This document shows, piece by piece, positions 9,691-23,367 of a stretch of DNA of 64,000 nucleotides (position 1 is the first letter of the stretch; the number at the start of each line of letters is the position of its first letter). This stretch comes from Osmia lignaria lignaria (Eukaryota > Arthropoda > Insecta > Hymenoptera > Megachilidae). The stretch lies in NCBI RefSeq assembly GCF_051020975.1, contig NC_135046.1, positions 8,928,001 to 8,992,000 of the forward strand. Direction: 5' to 3'. Under the pieces are notes generated by a model. That model saw nothing but the letters and a program-made list of their open reading frames with translations. It did not search any database and had not been told where the DNA came from. The translations under genes were made by a program, and so were the position numbers.

Positions 9691-12600
9691 AATTTTATTC
9701 CGATTCTATCCGCTCCTCGTTAGTCGAGACACCGGTTATTTTCAACGAACAAATCAACGAACCGTAGGAAGCTGTGCAGCTAATAATTAGGTGACGGTGT
9801 ATCTAACTGAATCGTTAGAAACCGCAGATTAAAAAGTCGCCAACGTAAGAAGAGAATAAAAGACCTCGCGTAGGAGAGAAGGTACCGCGACGCCTTTACG
9901 CTTGTTAATCACCCCTTAAGCGTAAGTCCGAAGGGCATATTATCCTCGAAAGATGGCGTGTTAATTATTTATTGAATATGTCTCGAGCCAAACGAATGAG
10001 CTTCTTGCGACGAAGAAATTTCCACGGTGGTGGTATCCTGCGCGAAATCAAACGAGCACGCGAGAACCATGAGATCCGATCGCGATAACGATCCGTCGAT
10101 AAGGTGTTAAATATGTACCACGTTCTAAATGATTACGAGAGAAATCACTTGGCTGTTTGCATTATTAGAATGATGCTTAGCTTTAACAATTTGAATTTAA
10201 GTATTCTATCAGGATTAATGTTTAGGATATTCTTGTTTAACAACGCAACATTCCATTGTTTCTATAAAGCGATCGATCGAACAGATCAGGTGTAACGCGT
10301 GACGATGTATTAACGATCGTACACGTACGGTCAAGGGCTCGAACGTTCAATTACCGCGCTCACCACTGTACATCATGAACGAGATACAGATCCGTGGTCA
10401 GATGGCGAGCCCTTCAAGTACTTTCAAGGTTACCACGGGCTGCAGCAGAAGCTATCGATAGGTGGAGGGACAGTAAACAGGAAATGCATTCGATCGATAG
10501 GGCGAAAGGTGCTGAGGTATAGATATATATCGATGATCGTGGGAGTTCGTTGGGCGATTTATAGTTGGATGATTCCTTCATTTTGCATGAATTTTTCATC
10601 TCCAGCATTGAATACAGAAATTATTAATTGTTTTAATTTTCACGTAAATATGAATTTCATGAAAAATTTTCAATCTCATTCGTGAAAATTGTGTTTGAAG
10701 TAAGGGGATGAAAAGTTGTTTCGATCTAGCTCGTAATCAGTTTCGATATCTGTGTAACGGAAATTGAATTTCGGAAATTCAATCAAATTTATATGATTTC
10801 CAGGTAATGAAACTAAATTGCTATTCAGAGAAGTATTATGAATAAAAAGTCGCGGGTAGCTGGGCATCGGTACAATACCGCTTATTCTCCAAATGTGCCA
10901 TTATTTCGACCTCGTAAATACACACATTATGGCCCATAAAATCGAATAATCGTCGGCCGATATTTAGCGAATACAGCGGGTGATAACGTTTTATCCACGG
11001 TCAGCAGATTGCCAATTGAATCGCGTTGAATCGATGTTTTTGCCCGTCGAAAGATCCTTACTATATTTTGAACTGGCTCAAATATTACATTTGTATCTTT
11101 TTATATTTTTTGAATCTGTTAACTTTTTTAAACTTCAAATCCTTTTCTTTTTTGGTTCCGGGGAATTTTATTCAAATTAAGATCTTTGATAATCGGTAAT
11201 ATAGTTAATTTTCCAAAGCCTGGCATTAACGTAAACATCTTGTACGATTGGATTGCTGAATTTACATGAATTTACTCGCGGACAGCTAACTGTTTAAGCC
11301 GGCAGTCGTAGAGCTCGAAAGCCCCTCGGGCCTTTCCGCTTCTGATTAAGTGCATCGCGACGGGTCTAACGCCTCGCGTCCTTCGAGATTAATCGGCCAG
11401 GTGTTCGTCGATTTCTCCATTGTCAGTGATGGTCACATCGGCAGGCCCAGCGGCGCGTCATTCTAACGCTTCGCGCTTTACAAACTATATTTCACCTGGA
11501 GCCGCAGTAATTTTATGTTCGCGCTGTCCCACCTATCTCTCCGCGGCGCGCGTACAGCCGCGGGAACGTCGGCTCGCCAGGTCAGATATCCGAAGTTTAT
11601 TGCCGTTCGGTGATAACCCGTAAATTGCTGTCCATAGGAAACGGGTAGAAGCGATAGCACAAAGCCGTAATCTGCACCCAATCGCCCGCAGAGTCGGCGA
11701 GCAAGGAACTTCTATTGCCGATTCGTCTGGCCAACGCGATGAACGTTTTTACTCGCGCATGCCGCACTTTGCACGCTCGCCTCGACGCGGCTATAATTTT
11801 CCCGCTTTCACGCGGACCGCGCGAGCCTTCCGAGAATAATTATTGCACCGGCTCTAATCGCTGCCGAAGTTCTTTTCCTACCCTCCTTCGTGGTAAAGGA
11901 CATCGACTACTGTGGTCGTTTCAGGTAGCCTTTGATCCAACGTCGGTAACACGTAGAATTTCTAAATGATCTTTCAAGTAATGAGAAATATACTGTTTTC
12001 TGAATTTATCTTGATTAGTTCAATTGAATTATTATTTCTTCAAAATAATTCCACTGGTCGATAAAAATTTCGATCGCAGTTTCTCCAATCATTTGTACCT
12101 TCGATCCGTCCAATCGTATTTCGAGCATTAGAAATGATGGCGATTTAATCAACGAGATCATTAACGAACGTGTTGGGAATGTACGGATGCATTCGCGTAC
12201 GAAAATTTATGCACTGTGCGCGCCTAGAAAGCTGTCTAGTGCCAAGGGTTTCTCACCTTCGTGATCGCATACCGCGTGCTTACTTGCGATCTTTACGTAC
12301 CCGAGGGTTGCTTCAGCCCCATAACCGCGCGTTGAATTCAGGCTAAGTCATTAGTCGACAGGGAACCGGGTCAAGCATCTCGCATACTGCTTCATTACAT
12401 GTTCGAAGCGGAGGATTAAGAACGCGTTTAAGGGTGAGACGTGTGACAACGGTCGACGACCACCCTGTTTCGTGGCTCGTTCTCATTTCTGGCACATATG
12501 TGCCGGCATGTGAGTCGGTCCACGATTAAATGCACCATTTCGACTGGAAATATTGATAGCATCGATCCTGCTCGAAGGTATTCAACGGGGGACTCGTTGG

Positions 12601-15600
12601 GCATGACATCGCGTATTAATTGAAAACTGTTCTGGAAATTAAAAACATTTCGACGCTTTCATTATTGAGATTCGTGATACCGAAATTATTTTAGATTATT
12701 AAATATGCTAATTATGTTCTTCCATGAAGATTCAATTACATTTCGAATTGATGCCTTTAGTAATTGGTGAATATTTTGAAGGCTCGCCTGGTGAACCTTT
12801 GACATGGTTATTTTTGATTACTGTTTGCCCTTCATCTCGTTCCATGTTTCGAATAAATTACATTTATTTCCGTTACCTAATGAACGAAGCTCGATATTAT
12901 TCAGACAGATATAGGAAAATGAAACATTTTCCGATTCCATGATAAATGTAGAGAATATTAAGAAGTAATATGGTATATCAATAAACGTAAAATGAAAATG
13001 ATCACATCCTTTATAACAAGATCAGTCTACACGGAGATACGTGAAAAAAAGAAAACCGTAACCGTGGATTTGTTCACCGCGCAGTGTCAATTGAAGCAAA
13101 CTATTTTGCCATTCGATCGGCCTGTTATTTACACAGAAATTTTATCCAGTTTCACAAACTGCGTTCGTTTCAAACATAGCTCGAGTGACGAAACCGACGA
13201 TTCGTCAATAACCATGCAGCACGCGATTTAAAGCTGAACGCTAGGACGACAGAAGCTTTCAATAATCTCTGCGATCGTGCACTTTCTAGCAGGTCGTCAT
13301 TACGCTAATTAGTTACGATGACTTTCATACCGGGAGTCACCTTACCCGATTGAATTCGAAAGCTCGTCTATGAGTTTACCCCCTGTAAACGTAAGAATAA
13401 CGCGCGTTCGTCGATGAATCACGCTTGTCGCGGTGGTTTGAAATCCGACCGTGGATTTTTCATTCAACGAATCGTTCGCAGCTGTCTGTGTCGAGTTTTT
13501 GAATCGTTTCGCTAGGTTTATCCCGGAAGGGATACGGTTCTCTAGGAAAAAGTCGCGGGCATTGAAAAGCTCGGGGCTGAACTTAATGCGCCCTCTTTTT
13601 TCACGTTTCGCTGCACCAACGGATAGTTTTTGAAAGTTAACGCTAGCGATGTTGAAAGAGCCGTTTTATTCGATGCTTAGAAACACGGGATAGAGAGTTG
13701 GCACACGGTTATCATGGCTGCAGCTTTTGAAGAGGATTCAACGAGGGTGTAAGTTTCGCATGTAAGCTCGTACGGTTTAGCGATACTGTATGATTTGTTT
13801 TTTTTTTTAAATTTTTTTCTAGAGGGTTGAAAAACGGCAGATTTCACGGGTAACGAACGCGACGCAGCATGGGTTGCTTTGTTTTTGAAATCTTTAGACC
13901 GCTGACCTAGATTTTTTCCGTGGTTTGTAGAGCCAAAAGAAAAGCATACCCTGTATTCGAACGAAACGCGCGCTTTCGAAGACAGCTCGAGCTTTCATGC
14001 GGTCCTGCGCCGTGTCGATGTGGGGTTGCTTCTCGAAAGCACAGATGGGGCTAGCGGTTTCACGTTGCCGATGAATTCAAACTGTAATTTTAGCGAATAT
14101 TTTTCTCAGATTGCGAAAGCTTGTATTCGAAACGAATGAAACAGTTTCGGAGAACTGAAATGGGTTTCTAGGTAATTTGGGGTGAATCAAAGAGGTAGGT
14201 TACGAAGCTAACGTATTGTTCATATAATTTAATTATTCTTTTCATTCATTAAAATTGTACCACATTTTTGTGGTATATTTTTATCGAGAAAGTAATTCAT
14301 TAATATAATGGCAGAGAATTTGAAATAAATAATAATCTACAATGTTTGCTCTTACACGTAATGGTATCGTCGACTTGCATCTCTCCATCTGTTAGCTTTT
14401 AGCATGCCTTTTCCAACTGCTTCAATTAGCCCAATTAGTGCACGGTAACCAGAGTAAGTTATTAGTTCCACGTGGATCCAAGTGAAACCATAACTACCTT
14501 ATTCATGAGAGTACTTAAACATATTTCTCCATCTCCTCTCACGCAGATTCACCGACAATTCAGAGTTTCCGCACGAAAAACTTAGCGAATGAAATTCCGT
14601 AGAGACTCCCGTTTAATAGAATCTACCTATTTCCTCGTCGGGAACTAAATTGAATCTAAGCAGTTTCCGACTTACCCTCTGTAACAATATAATCACATAA
14701 TTCCACTTTTCAGTTAATCTTTTCCAATTGTTTTATTCGAATGACCGAAATGTTTCCTCCTACTCTGAAACCTCGAAAGTGCACGCACTCGCTTGCCTTA
14801 AAAACAAAAAACTGCATTGTTCTCCAACGTTCAACCCCTTCGCCAGTCTAGGCTCGTGACAATCGCGTGTCCGCGAAAAAAAGGAATGCTTATGCCGTAG
14901 CGAGGTGGTACGGCAGCACGTAATTACACAGCCGGTCCCTGCTATCATTTTCATCACCGTTATCACCGTGCCACGATGACGCCTGCGAGAAAAGGGAACG
15001 TCGAAAGAAACCCGAGGGCGGGGACGTGTTATAATAGATTGCACGTTCGCCTTCTTTCAAACGTAGCCTAGCTGGCACGCTTGTACGCTCTACGTACCCG
15101 CGAGGAGGGACGCGAGGAATCGCGCGATGCCAGGCTGAAACGTTCGCAAAGGGTTGAGTTCTTTCTTCTCGCTCGTCCTGTCGCTTAGGCGAGAAACGAC
15201 AAGAAAACTTCTCGCCACTCTTCTTTCGCTCTTTGTCCACGAGCGGAGTGAGCTCACTCGCTTTCTTCCCTTTTACCTCGTTACAATTAGGTATAATTAC
15301 GGGGCCGTGGCGGGGCGCGAGCACGCGCGTCGATACGTGGCTTCATCGGCGCGTGAGTGTCGCGAATTAAAATCCTTGCCTGGAACAAGGATCCCTGTAG
15401 AAAGCCGGGGGGACTCGTTAATGATGGAAGCTCAGAAACAAGCGTCATTGTGCGGCCACGCTCCTTTCATTCCCGCCGACACCGCGCATGACTCGATGAC
15501 GTGGTCTTCGAATGGGAATAATGCCGTAATTAAAATTCTACTACGCGAACCGGCCTTTGTGTTAACATCGCGCTTTGCCTATGGGGACCCATTTCACACC

Positions 15601-16070
15601 GTTACCTGACCCCTTCTCACAGTATTTATCTCAATGATCCAAAGTGAATCTGTAAAACGGATTCGTCTTCGCTGCAATTTAATAGGTTTTCACAATTAGA
15701 AACTGAATACTGCTTATTAAGGTTTTGATGAACGAATGGAATACGATAGCGCCATTTAATTAGTTGATTAATGAACCATTGTGGTAATTAGATATTGAAT
15801 GATTTAATACCAAAAATTCCAAACTCTGAAATGTTATATTTAACAGCAACATTTTAGAAATACTAGAAACATAGTTTCTGTATTTGTATCTGTTACCAGG
15901 CTACTATTTTCACGTTTTCCACGGCTCGCTCGCATGTTTCTAATCCGCCCTCGTCCGAAGAGGGCCTGGAAACACTTGTTCCCGGTTTCCCTCGCGTCGC
16001 GGCATCATTTCTGCGCGTACGTAGACACGTCGAAGCTCGTAACGCTTCACAAAGCTGTCGAAAGCACGTA

Positions 16071-16088
16071 ATACGCGCGCACGCGTGC
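16071..16088. repeat. Alternating purine-pyrimidine tract with palindrome
   Basis: Eighteen bases alternate strictly between purine and pyrimidine and include the 10-bp palindrome GCACGCGTGC (16079-16088). CG/CA alternation of this kind favours Z-DNA. Function unknown. Confidence 0.6.
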
Positions 16089-18202
16089 TATACACTCTTC
16101 CATTTGGTACGCACGCAATTTTATGACGCGTTGCTCTCCTCGCGATATTCCAATGCGGCGGGCCTACCGCGGTAAAAAAAAAAGGGGGTTGCTCGCAATA
16201 AAGTGCATCGCCGAGCGGTAAAAAGGAGAGGATTGCACGCGGCGACGTTAAAGGGTACTGAGCCGCGGAGAGGGTTGAAAAGGAAGAGGGAAAGAGGAAA
16301 CGCACGAGACGAGCATTCGGTTGCATACGCTGCAGATTATTATAATAAAAGTCCCTCGGCTTTGTTCGTTCATCTCGACGCGCGATACCTTTGTCCGACC
16401 GGCTCGCGCGTTGCTTTTTTATTTACATTTGTCGTACATCATACCGGACAAGCACCGTCAATGGCCAAATGGCGATGCCGAAGCGTACCTTTCTTCCCTT
16501 TGCACGGCCAGTCGTCGTTCACGGCTACTGAACACCGGGTACGTTTCAAACGAAACAGTTCAGCTATCAGATACACCGCGATTGCGTGATAAAGCTTTCT
16601 ATGACGTTGGGAACTTAGGGAACGTGCAAGAAATGGGTTTGAAGAAGAGCTGATGGGTGTACTTGCAGAATACTTTTACTTTTTTGTTGAATAAATTCTT
16701 TTTTTATTCCTACGATTATAAAAATAATGGTAGGGTGCTATCATACGTACTGGGTCGCGGAGTTTCAGGCAAAATTGTTATTTTTCAAAACTTACTATCG
16801 AATGTTTCTTTTTATTGCAAGAAGGTTTAAACGTTTTACTTAATCGTCAGTTGTACGTTAAATTAAAAGCTTTAATAAATATCTCGGAATTTTTTCAGAT
16901 TCTTTAAAGTCCTAGAACAATATAAAATCATGACCGAAAATAAATGGGAGGGTTAATTTATTCTGGCAATGTGATTAATAAATGAAACTTTTCTAAGAAG
17001 TTAATAATAATTGCATAGAAGATTTGAATTAATTTCATTATATTAGAATTAAAAATCGAGTCACGTCATTGATCGGTATCTTGCACTTGACGCAAGGAGA
17101 CAGTCTGACCATAACGCCATATACTACTTGGCAGAGTCCAGCCGCACAGAGTATCCACTGTCGTCTGACTATTGTGAAGCGGTAAAAAATGTACGATTAC
17201 ACGAACTACTCGATAATTCACATCATTACAAGCTGTAATATATGTACAAATGACAATTTGTTAGATTCAGGTCAGTCCTGAAAAACATTAATTCCATGAT
17301 AATCAGTCGGCAAGACTGGCGGGGAAACGGAAGTCGCGTCCAACAGCGTCGAGTTTCACAGAGCTGTGAATTTCCAAGCGGTTTGGCGTCGTGTAAGACG
17401 CGTACGCAATATATGCCGCACGATTCTCCGCATAGAGGCACATTGTTTTACTCTGAATCAATTACATGCCTCGGCTGCCGTCCGATGTTATCTGTCCGCG
17501 AGCTCCGCGGGAGCGCGCGCGTTCGCCGTTCTGGCTCGCGGCTTTTGTCGCACGTATGCGTGTGCACCGGGCACACGTACGAGCACTCACGTACAAATAA
17601 ACCCGGAGATCCGAGATCTGAACCCGGTAATTGGAACGTTCGGATAAAGCTCGCTAGCCGTCCGTCGCGGCCTTCGTTTATCGATCTTTCCGCTTCTCTC
17701 TTCCACGACTTCTTTCAACCGCTTCCACCTCTCGCTTCGTGATCCCCCCTCGCCGCCCCTCGTCGCCGCGCGATAAGCATTTCCGGGCCAATCGAGCTGG
17801 CGCATTTAATTAAATCGATGCTTCCGCGCAATTAAAATTTCGTACCGCGGCCGAGTAAATTCGCTTATTTGCCTGCAAGATTAACATCGGTTGCCGTGTT
17901 TGCGCGCCATCCGCGTAACTCGTTTACGAGGATGATTATCGAATTGTAGCGCCGTTTTTAAGAACCAGCCTCGTGTTTCGTTAATCGATCTCTGTCTCGA
18001 AGCTTGCTATATTTAGAAACAAACGTATAGTTTGTCTACTATTCTGAACCACGTCTTATTCGACGCCGTTCGCCAAAACAGAGACGCTTCGTGAAGGCGT
18101 CCTTTGTTTCAACCACGAACAACTGACATACATTTTCGACAAGCGAGCAAGTTAACGTGTTTGCTAGAAGCGTTTCGCGCGTTCTCTAGACAAAATCCCG
18201 CT

Positions 18203-18210
18203 ATATAAGG
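18203..18210 (+). promoter_or_regulatory. TATA-box-like element (TATATAAG)
   Basis: TATATAAG sits in GC-rich DNA (context CCGCTATATAAGGAGC), where a TATA match is less likely by chance than in the AT-rich patches. A transcription start would be expected near 18233-18235. No good arthropod initiator (TCAGTY) is present there, but a perfect 12-bp palindrome covers 18225-18236. The first downstream ATG (18303) opens only 14 codons. It could be the core promoter of a non-coding RNA, or chance. Confidence 0.15.
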
Positions 18211-18224
18211 AGCGTCACGTCGAC

Positions 18225-18236
18225 AAGGAGCTCCTT
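18225..18236. repeat. 12-bp perfect palindrome
   Basis: AAGGAGCTCCTT is self-complementary. It falls about 20 bp downstream of the TATA-like element at 18203, where a transcription start would be expected. It could bind a dimeric factor or be incidental. Confidence 0.6.
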
Positions 18237-21200
18237 CTATTTCCACGGATCGCGGAGACGCGCCGCGGCGACAAGCAAAGCAGATCGAAACGAGGGAGGA
18301 AGATGGGACGTGGCGAGAGGCCGAGACAGGCTGGTCGACCTCTTTGAGATTACAGAAATGGAAGGTGCAGTCCGACTGGCGTTAGCGCATCCTGCGCTCG
18401 GGTGCGCTTACACGCACGAGTGTTCGGTCAATCTGTAAAAGCCGAGTCGAAACGACTAGCTGCGGCGAGCTACCATCTCGCCTGTCCGTTCACGCGACCG
18501 CTTGTACACCCGATGTCAGCCGAGATGTCCGACAAGCCGACCTGCTGCTTGACGATTTATCAATCGATACGCGTCGCCCGGAAAGGCGACGACTACCGAC
18601 GCTATTAACCCTTTCGTCGCCGGGATTCTTCGAGCTTGAAAATTGTCGCATATGCAGGAAGAACGTTGATGAATGCGTGTACGCTTATGGTACTCATTTC
18701 CCAGATAAATGAGTTTCATGATTAATCGAGTACACGGACGTTTGAATGATTAGGTACTAGGGTTAGTGATTTTAATGAAAATTTTTATTCTTTCAATTAA
18801 TATTACAATTAAACTCATTGAGATCGGTACAGTCAGAAAAATGTACATAATCGCGATATTTGAATGGACTTGGTTATTTCCTGAAGGGTTCTAGCAAATG
18901 TGGGTATAGGAGAAAGAATGGGCAAGTGTGGCGTAAAGGCACGGTGAAGGAATGTTGGCCGTGGAACGTCAAAAGACGCGACGCCGGATGCCGATTCCGA
19001 TCCGACAGCTTGTACGAGCAAATTAATGAAAATCCACCAAGTCGGGAACACGGGGAGGAGAGAAAAAAGGAGAACCGAAGCCGCGTGGAAGAAAGGGTCG
19101 ATTCGTCTTCGTTGTTTCACTCATTGTCTGATGGGGACGATTTACGGCAAGCCGATCCGCGTTTTCTGCATTTTTTCCGATCGAACCCGGCCTGTTCGCT
19201 GCAATTCGGTAGCAAAACGAGCCGCTATAAGACGCTTAATTGCTCGCACACCTTGATACTCTCGCGTTTCGAAAGGGATGCCGAATTTCTGCAGCCTGCA
19301 TCGATTATCGTGCCATTCGAATCTGAATAAGAATCTTCCATTCGCTGCGAACGATGTACACCGAATCGTATAAATGTGTCGTACACTCTCAATTTCTGAA
19401 AATTAAATCTCCAGCACCTCGTTCAGTCGATATCATGTATGACTAATCATTAATTGAAAGTCTATAAATACTTTTACGACCGAGGTTACATACCCGTCGT
19501 TCAATAACCAAATATTAATTGCGAAGTGCGTTTGTATGCAATTAAGTGCAGGGATTTAATTCACGGACTCGAAGTCGAGAATGAACGTAAAGAGAACGTA
19601 ATCGGTTTCAGACACTCGGATAATGTCTACTCTAAGTAACCATGGTTTGATAGGATTCGTGTCGAACACGGTCGTTTAATTCGTCTCGTTTCTCTCTGCG
19701 ACGATTAATTCGTCGTTCGAACAGCCGAAAAAACGAATAGCACGAGTATCAGGACGAGGTTGAAATGCTCAAAGACGCGAAATAGCAGGCGTTGGAGAAG
19801 GACGGCGAAGGATAAAACGGTGGAACGAACGAAAGCAGCGACGGTAGATTGGGTGTACCGATTTAATTTCGTTGCGAATCAGGCTCGGTAAATAGCGGAC
19901 GCCACGGATCCTGAGAGAGCCGATCGCGGTTCGACGAAGAAACCGGGCGGCGCTTTAATTAAACGAGCGGAAATGATGCTCGGGTAAATATTAAATGCGA
20001 CCGGCCAGCCGTGCGGCTGTCTCGTTAACGCGAACGCCGCGTGAATATGATTAAACTTGAATGACGGGCCTGCTTTGGCCGGAAAAATCTCCGGCCAGTC
20101 TGGCGAACCGATTTTCGACTTTACCCTCGTCCAACGGTTGTAATTTTATTCGCAGCTTCATCCCGTCCCGTGTTCTACAAAAAAATTTCTTCGCGTTTTG
20201 TGTAATTACCATTGTACCGTCTGTGCGATATTTTAATTCTCTGCAATCATTATTCTTGCGCATAGCGAATTGGATGTCCTCGGACAAATTAACGAGACCA
20301 GAGAAATTTAATTTTTGCAACCGGTAGAATGATAATTCTACATTCCGTAATATAATTTGCATGTATTTTAGAAGGTCGCAGTTTGTAATTACAGACGAGA
20401 TTTAAAAGCGTCGATTGGCACAGTAGAAGCACCCATGACTACCACGCGGTTAAATGCATTAAGGATATTATGGATTAATTTTATCCGTATTTGAAAGATT
20501 GAAACACGGATAAATGTTTCAAACGATTGAAATATCATTTCGGATTACTCGTGCAGTTTTCGTGATATTTATTTAACTAAATTAAATTTATAATAACCGA
20601 TGGGTTCAAAAGGGTTTATAACGCATATTCCAAAGCGATCGTATAGCATTTTACCCTACTTTTCAAATCGACGCTGTGAAACAATCGTGCGAAAAAGGGG
20701 AGCTCGTAGAGTTCATGAATCTCTGTATAGGAAACAGAAGGTAGATTGTTTCGACAAGACTGTCTTTACGCTTTTCAAACGAGGAACACTGTCATCGCTC
20801 GTCTGGCAATTAGTCTCGGCTGACGCGTTTTTGCCAGCCGTCTGGTTACTTGGCGATCCTGCGTCGCGTGCTAGTTTTCCCGCTTCCCTTCCTTTCTTTG
20901 TTCTTCTGGAGGAAATGGGTCGTGCACGGCGCGAAACGCGCGTCACTTAATACACGCGGCCCGCGTGTCATTCGAATTCGTCGAATTTGCCCTGATATTT
21001 TTAACCAGACGAAATAGTTTGACTCGTTACGACGCGTTAACCTCGGCGGACCGATAGTATCGGGGCATTAATTCGCGCAAACGAGCGGAGTCGACGTGCC
21101 TCGGATAACGAGACGGATCTTAATGACTTTGGCAGTTGCCAACCGTGCTTCAGACTGGAAAGAAAGATTTGCTAAATTCATCTTGAACGTTTTAGAACCG

Positions 21201-22258
21201 TTTAAGCGCGTATTCTTAAAAAGATTGCAAATTCAACAACAACCGTCTCGATTCAAATTTTCTATTGTTACGGAATCCTTGATCGTGCTGGTCACGAATC
21301 AAAGTGAACCGTATTTACAACAGGACCCATGAGATGAAATTCGTAGCGCATTGCTATGGGCGACGAGGTCGTGCGTAGCAAATACGTCTGAATTTCGGGT
21401 CCGCGACGCGATCGCAAAGGCATTTGTATTCCATCCGCAAAGACAGTCTCCTCGAGTGGCGCTTACGATGCAAAACGATGGAAAACGATCGGTCCCAATT
21501 CCCATGACACCGCGTAACTCGCTTACAACACGCTACCAAGCGGGTGAAACGCGGCGAGAGAGTTCCGCGAACCCATCCAGCGCGTACCAAATGGAATTCA
21601 AGCACCCCGCATCTCGAAACGCGGGTTCCGCTTGACGTACGATTATGGCTGTGGACCGCTCGAAAACGTTTCATTCGGCCCGATTGAGTTAACGTATCGA
21701 ACGCGTCCGCGTGAATTAGCACGTTCCGTGACGCGGCTTTATCCGGTCAATTTGAAAACTGCCGCCATCAGGGCCCCGAACGATTAACGTCGGAATTATT
21801 TCTTTATCCGTGGCTTGACCGTTGATAAGCGCAGCAGTTTATGCGTGCCAATAGGGTTGCAATAAAATTTATTAAATATACAGTATCGTGAATGCTGGAC
21901 TTTCGTAAGGAAAAAGGCGATGTAGGACAGACCACCATTTGGTACATAATAATTCTCTAGGAGAATGATGGGGCTTCCACCCCTTATATCGGAGTTTTCC
22001 CTAGGGAGGGCTTTGGTCCGCAATGTACAATGCTGGTCACCTCGTGCGACTGATTTATTGGAATTTATGTTTCATTTCCGTTTTGATTCTCGCGATAAAA
22101 CGTTGAACGAAATCGGACACCGCGTTTCATGCTTCATCTCCAACCGAGAGCCCCGAAAATTGCGTTCGAGAATGTAATTAAACAAGCCTGCCGCTCTTCT
22201 CGTTGGTTCGAGATTCCAGGTCGAATAGCCCCGCGATAAATCGGGAGTGGATCATAAA

Positions 22259-22912
22259 CTAGGAAAAATTCCAGGCCGGTGGTTCGTTGGTCAAGCCGCG
22301 ACGTCCGAGCAGGGAGGCTCGTTTCGCGAGGATCGTCGCAGCATCGTCCAGAAAAAGAGGGGGGACAATTAACGGCTCGTCTCCGACGAATATATGAACC
22401 GTTCGTGCAGCACGACCCCCGTCATACGTCACGTCTTTCCATGGACGTATTTCGGCGTAACGAGTCGACTCGCACGCGTTATTCCAGCGGGACGTGAGTA
22501 ACGATCGGCTGCGACGCGATGCAACACGATGCAGCAGCCACGGACGATACACGCCGAGTTTCGGATTTCCACGGTCGCCCGGAGACTTACCACAGTCACG
22601 GAAGGTACGAGCCACGGCCACGGGTTGAAGGTCGAGACGAAGGGACCGCAGCCACGAAGGGAGCACAGGAATTGGGAATTTACGTGACGACCAGCGTCCC
22701 GACGACGCGACGTTAAAAGTGTTCGCCTCGACGCGGTAATATACCTCATTACCCGCGCGCAACACCGACTCCCGGAACTCGCCCCCCTGGTAATTCCACT
22801 CTTTCCGACCAGATGGTCCCTTTCGAAGTCTTATTGTCTTCGTTACGAGCCATTGTTGGACCACCGTTACTTCGTTACTCGATCGATTCGCGGATTTTTC
22901 TAGTTGCATCAA
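22259..22912 (-). CDS. Long open frame (about 216 codons), probably fortuitous
   Basis: The minus strand is open for 217 codons, with the first real ATG at codon 2 (about 22907-22909). The translation is rich in Arg, Ser, Trp and Pro, the signature of reading CpG-rich DNA in an arbitrary frame, and I recognise no domain. The region is GC-rich, so stop codons are depleted. The + strand is also open in pieces here (22279-22497, 22519-22716), which argues against specific coding. A GTAAGT lies inside it on the same strand (complement of 22585-22590). If it is a 5' splice site, any real exon would end there. Kept because the length is unusual for this window, not because of homology. Confidence 0.07.
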   Translation of the reverse strand: MMQLEKSANRSSNEVTVVQQWLVTKTIRLRKGPSGRKEWNYQGGEFRESVLRAGNEVYYRVEANTFNVASSGRWSSRKFPIPVLPSWLRSLRLDLQPVAVARTFRDCGKSPGDRGNPKLGVYRPWLLHRVASRRSRSLLTSRWNNACESTRYAEIRPWKDVTYDGGRAARTVHIFVGDEPLIVPPLFLDDAATILAKRASLLGRRGLTNEPPAWNFS

Positions 22913-23345
22913 ACGAAACTGGTTACTGGCTAGCCGTACAACTGATCAATTTGTTCGCTTTGGTTCCGTCTGGAATTGGTATCGAAAGTAAGAGCAGGAA
23001 GGTGAAGTGTAGGCGGCAATAAACATTGACCGTTTCCTGTAGGTTTATTTGTGTTGAAGTACGTATCCTGTAGACAGAATAAGGAGAGCCATAAAGTTAT
23101 GAATCCCGTTGGATTAGCTAGTTACGTTTGTAAGTGGAATAGATATATTGACTGGATTGGTTCTGTGATTTTTTCAAGGAATAACTTATAATGTAGTTCA
23201 GCTACCTCTTCGCAACGTTGGTATTCATAGTGTGTAATTACTGATCGTTGCATTGTAATTAGGGTCTGAGTTCCACATCTTTTCCCAGTGAATTAAAAGC
23301 GAGGCTTTCGTAAATTATCTAATTCGAGCCAAGAAACTTTTTTTA

Positions 23346-23367
23346 TCTGATGCATCAATGCATCAGA
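23346..23367. repeat. Perfect inverted repeat, 10-bp arms, 2-nt spacer
   Basis: TCTGATGCAT and ATGCATCAGA are exact reverse complements separated by CA, so the arms hold two ATGCAT words. It resembles a dimer-binding site. No terminal-repeat partner was found nearby. Confidence 0.75.

Larger units (their letters stand above)
9700..22250. other. Non-coding stretch, no gene seen
   Basis: A mosaic of CpG-rich segments (11280-11900, 14880-15500, 15940-16560, 17460-17800, 18200-18600) and AT-rich patches (10580-11200, 12600-13030, 14220-14400, 16660-17060, 20310-20620). The longest frames here (151-156 codons at 15154-15609 and 18860-19330) have no recognisable domain. AG|GT juxtapositions at 10804, 11925 and 15291 have weak donor or acceptor halves. 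Confidence 0.6.

Noticed and set aside
9981..10000. Minus-strand TTCGTTTGGCTCGAG, resembling the body of insect miR-375
   Set aside because: The seed region differs at two positions and neither flank can pair with it to form a precursor hairpin, so I treat it as a chance 15-base match recalled from memory.
10790..10809. TTTCCAG|GTAATG as a recursive-splice site
   Set aside because: The pyrimidine tract is short and interrupted by purines, and the donor is weak. Similar weak cases at 11925, 15291 and 61400, and on the - strand at 8013, 46704 and 50632, were also set aside.
11921..11930. CAGGTAG words as a Zelda-type early-embryo binding cluster
   Set aside because: I count about five CAGGTAG heptamers on both strands of 64 kb, no more than expected by chance, and they are not clustered.
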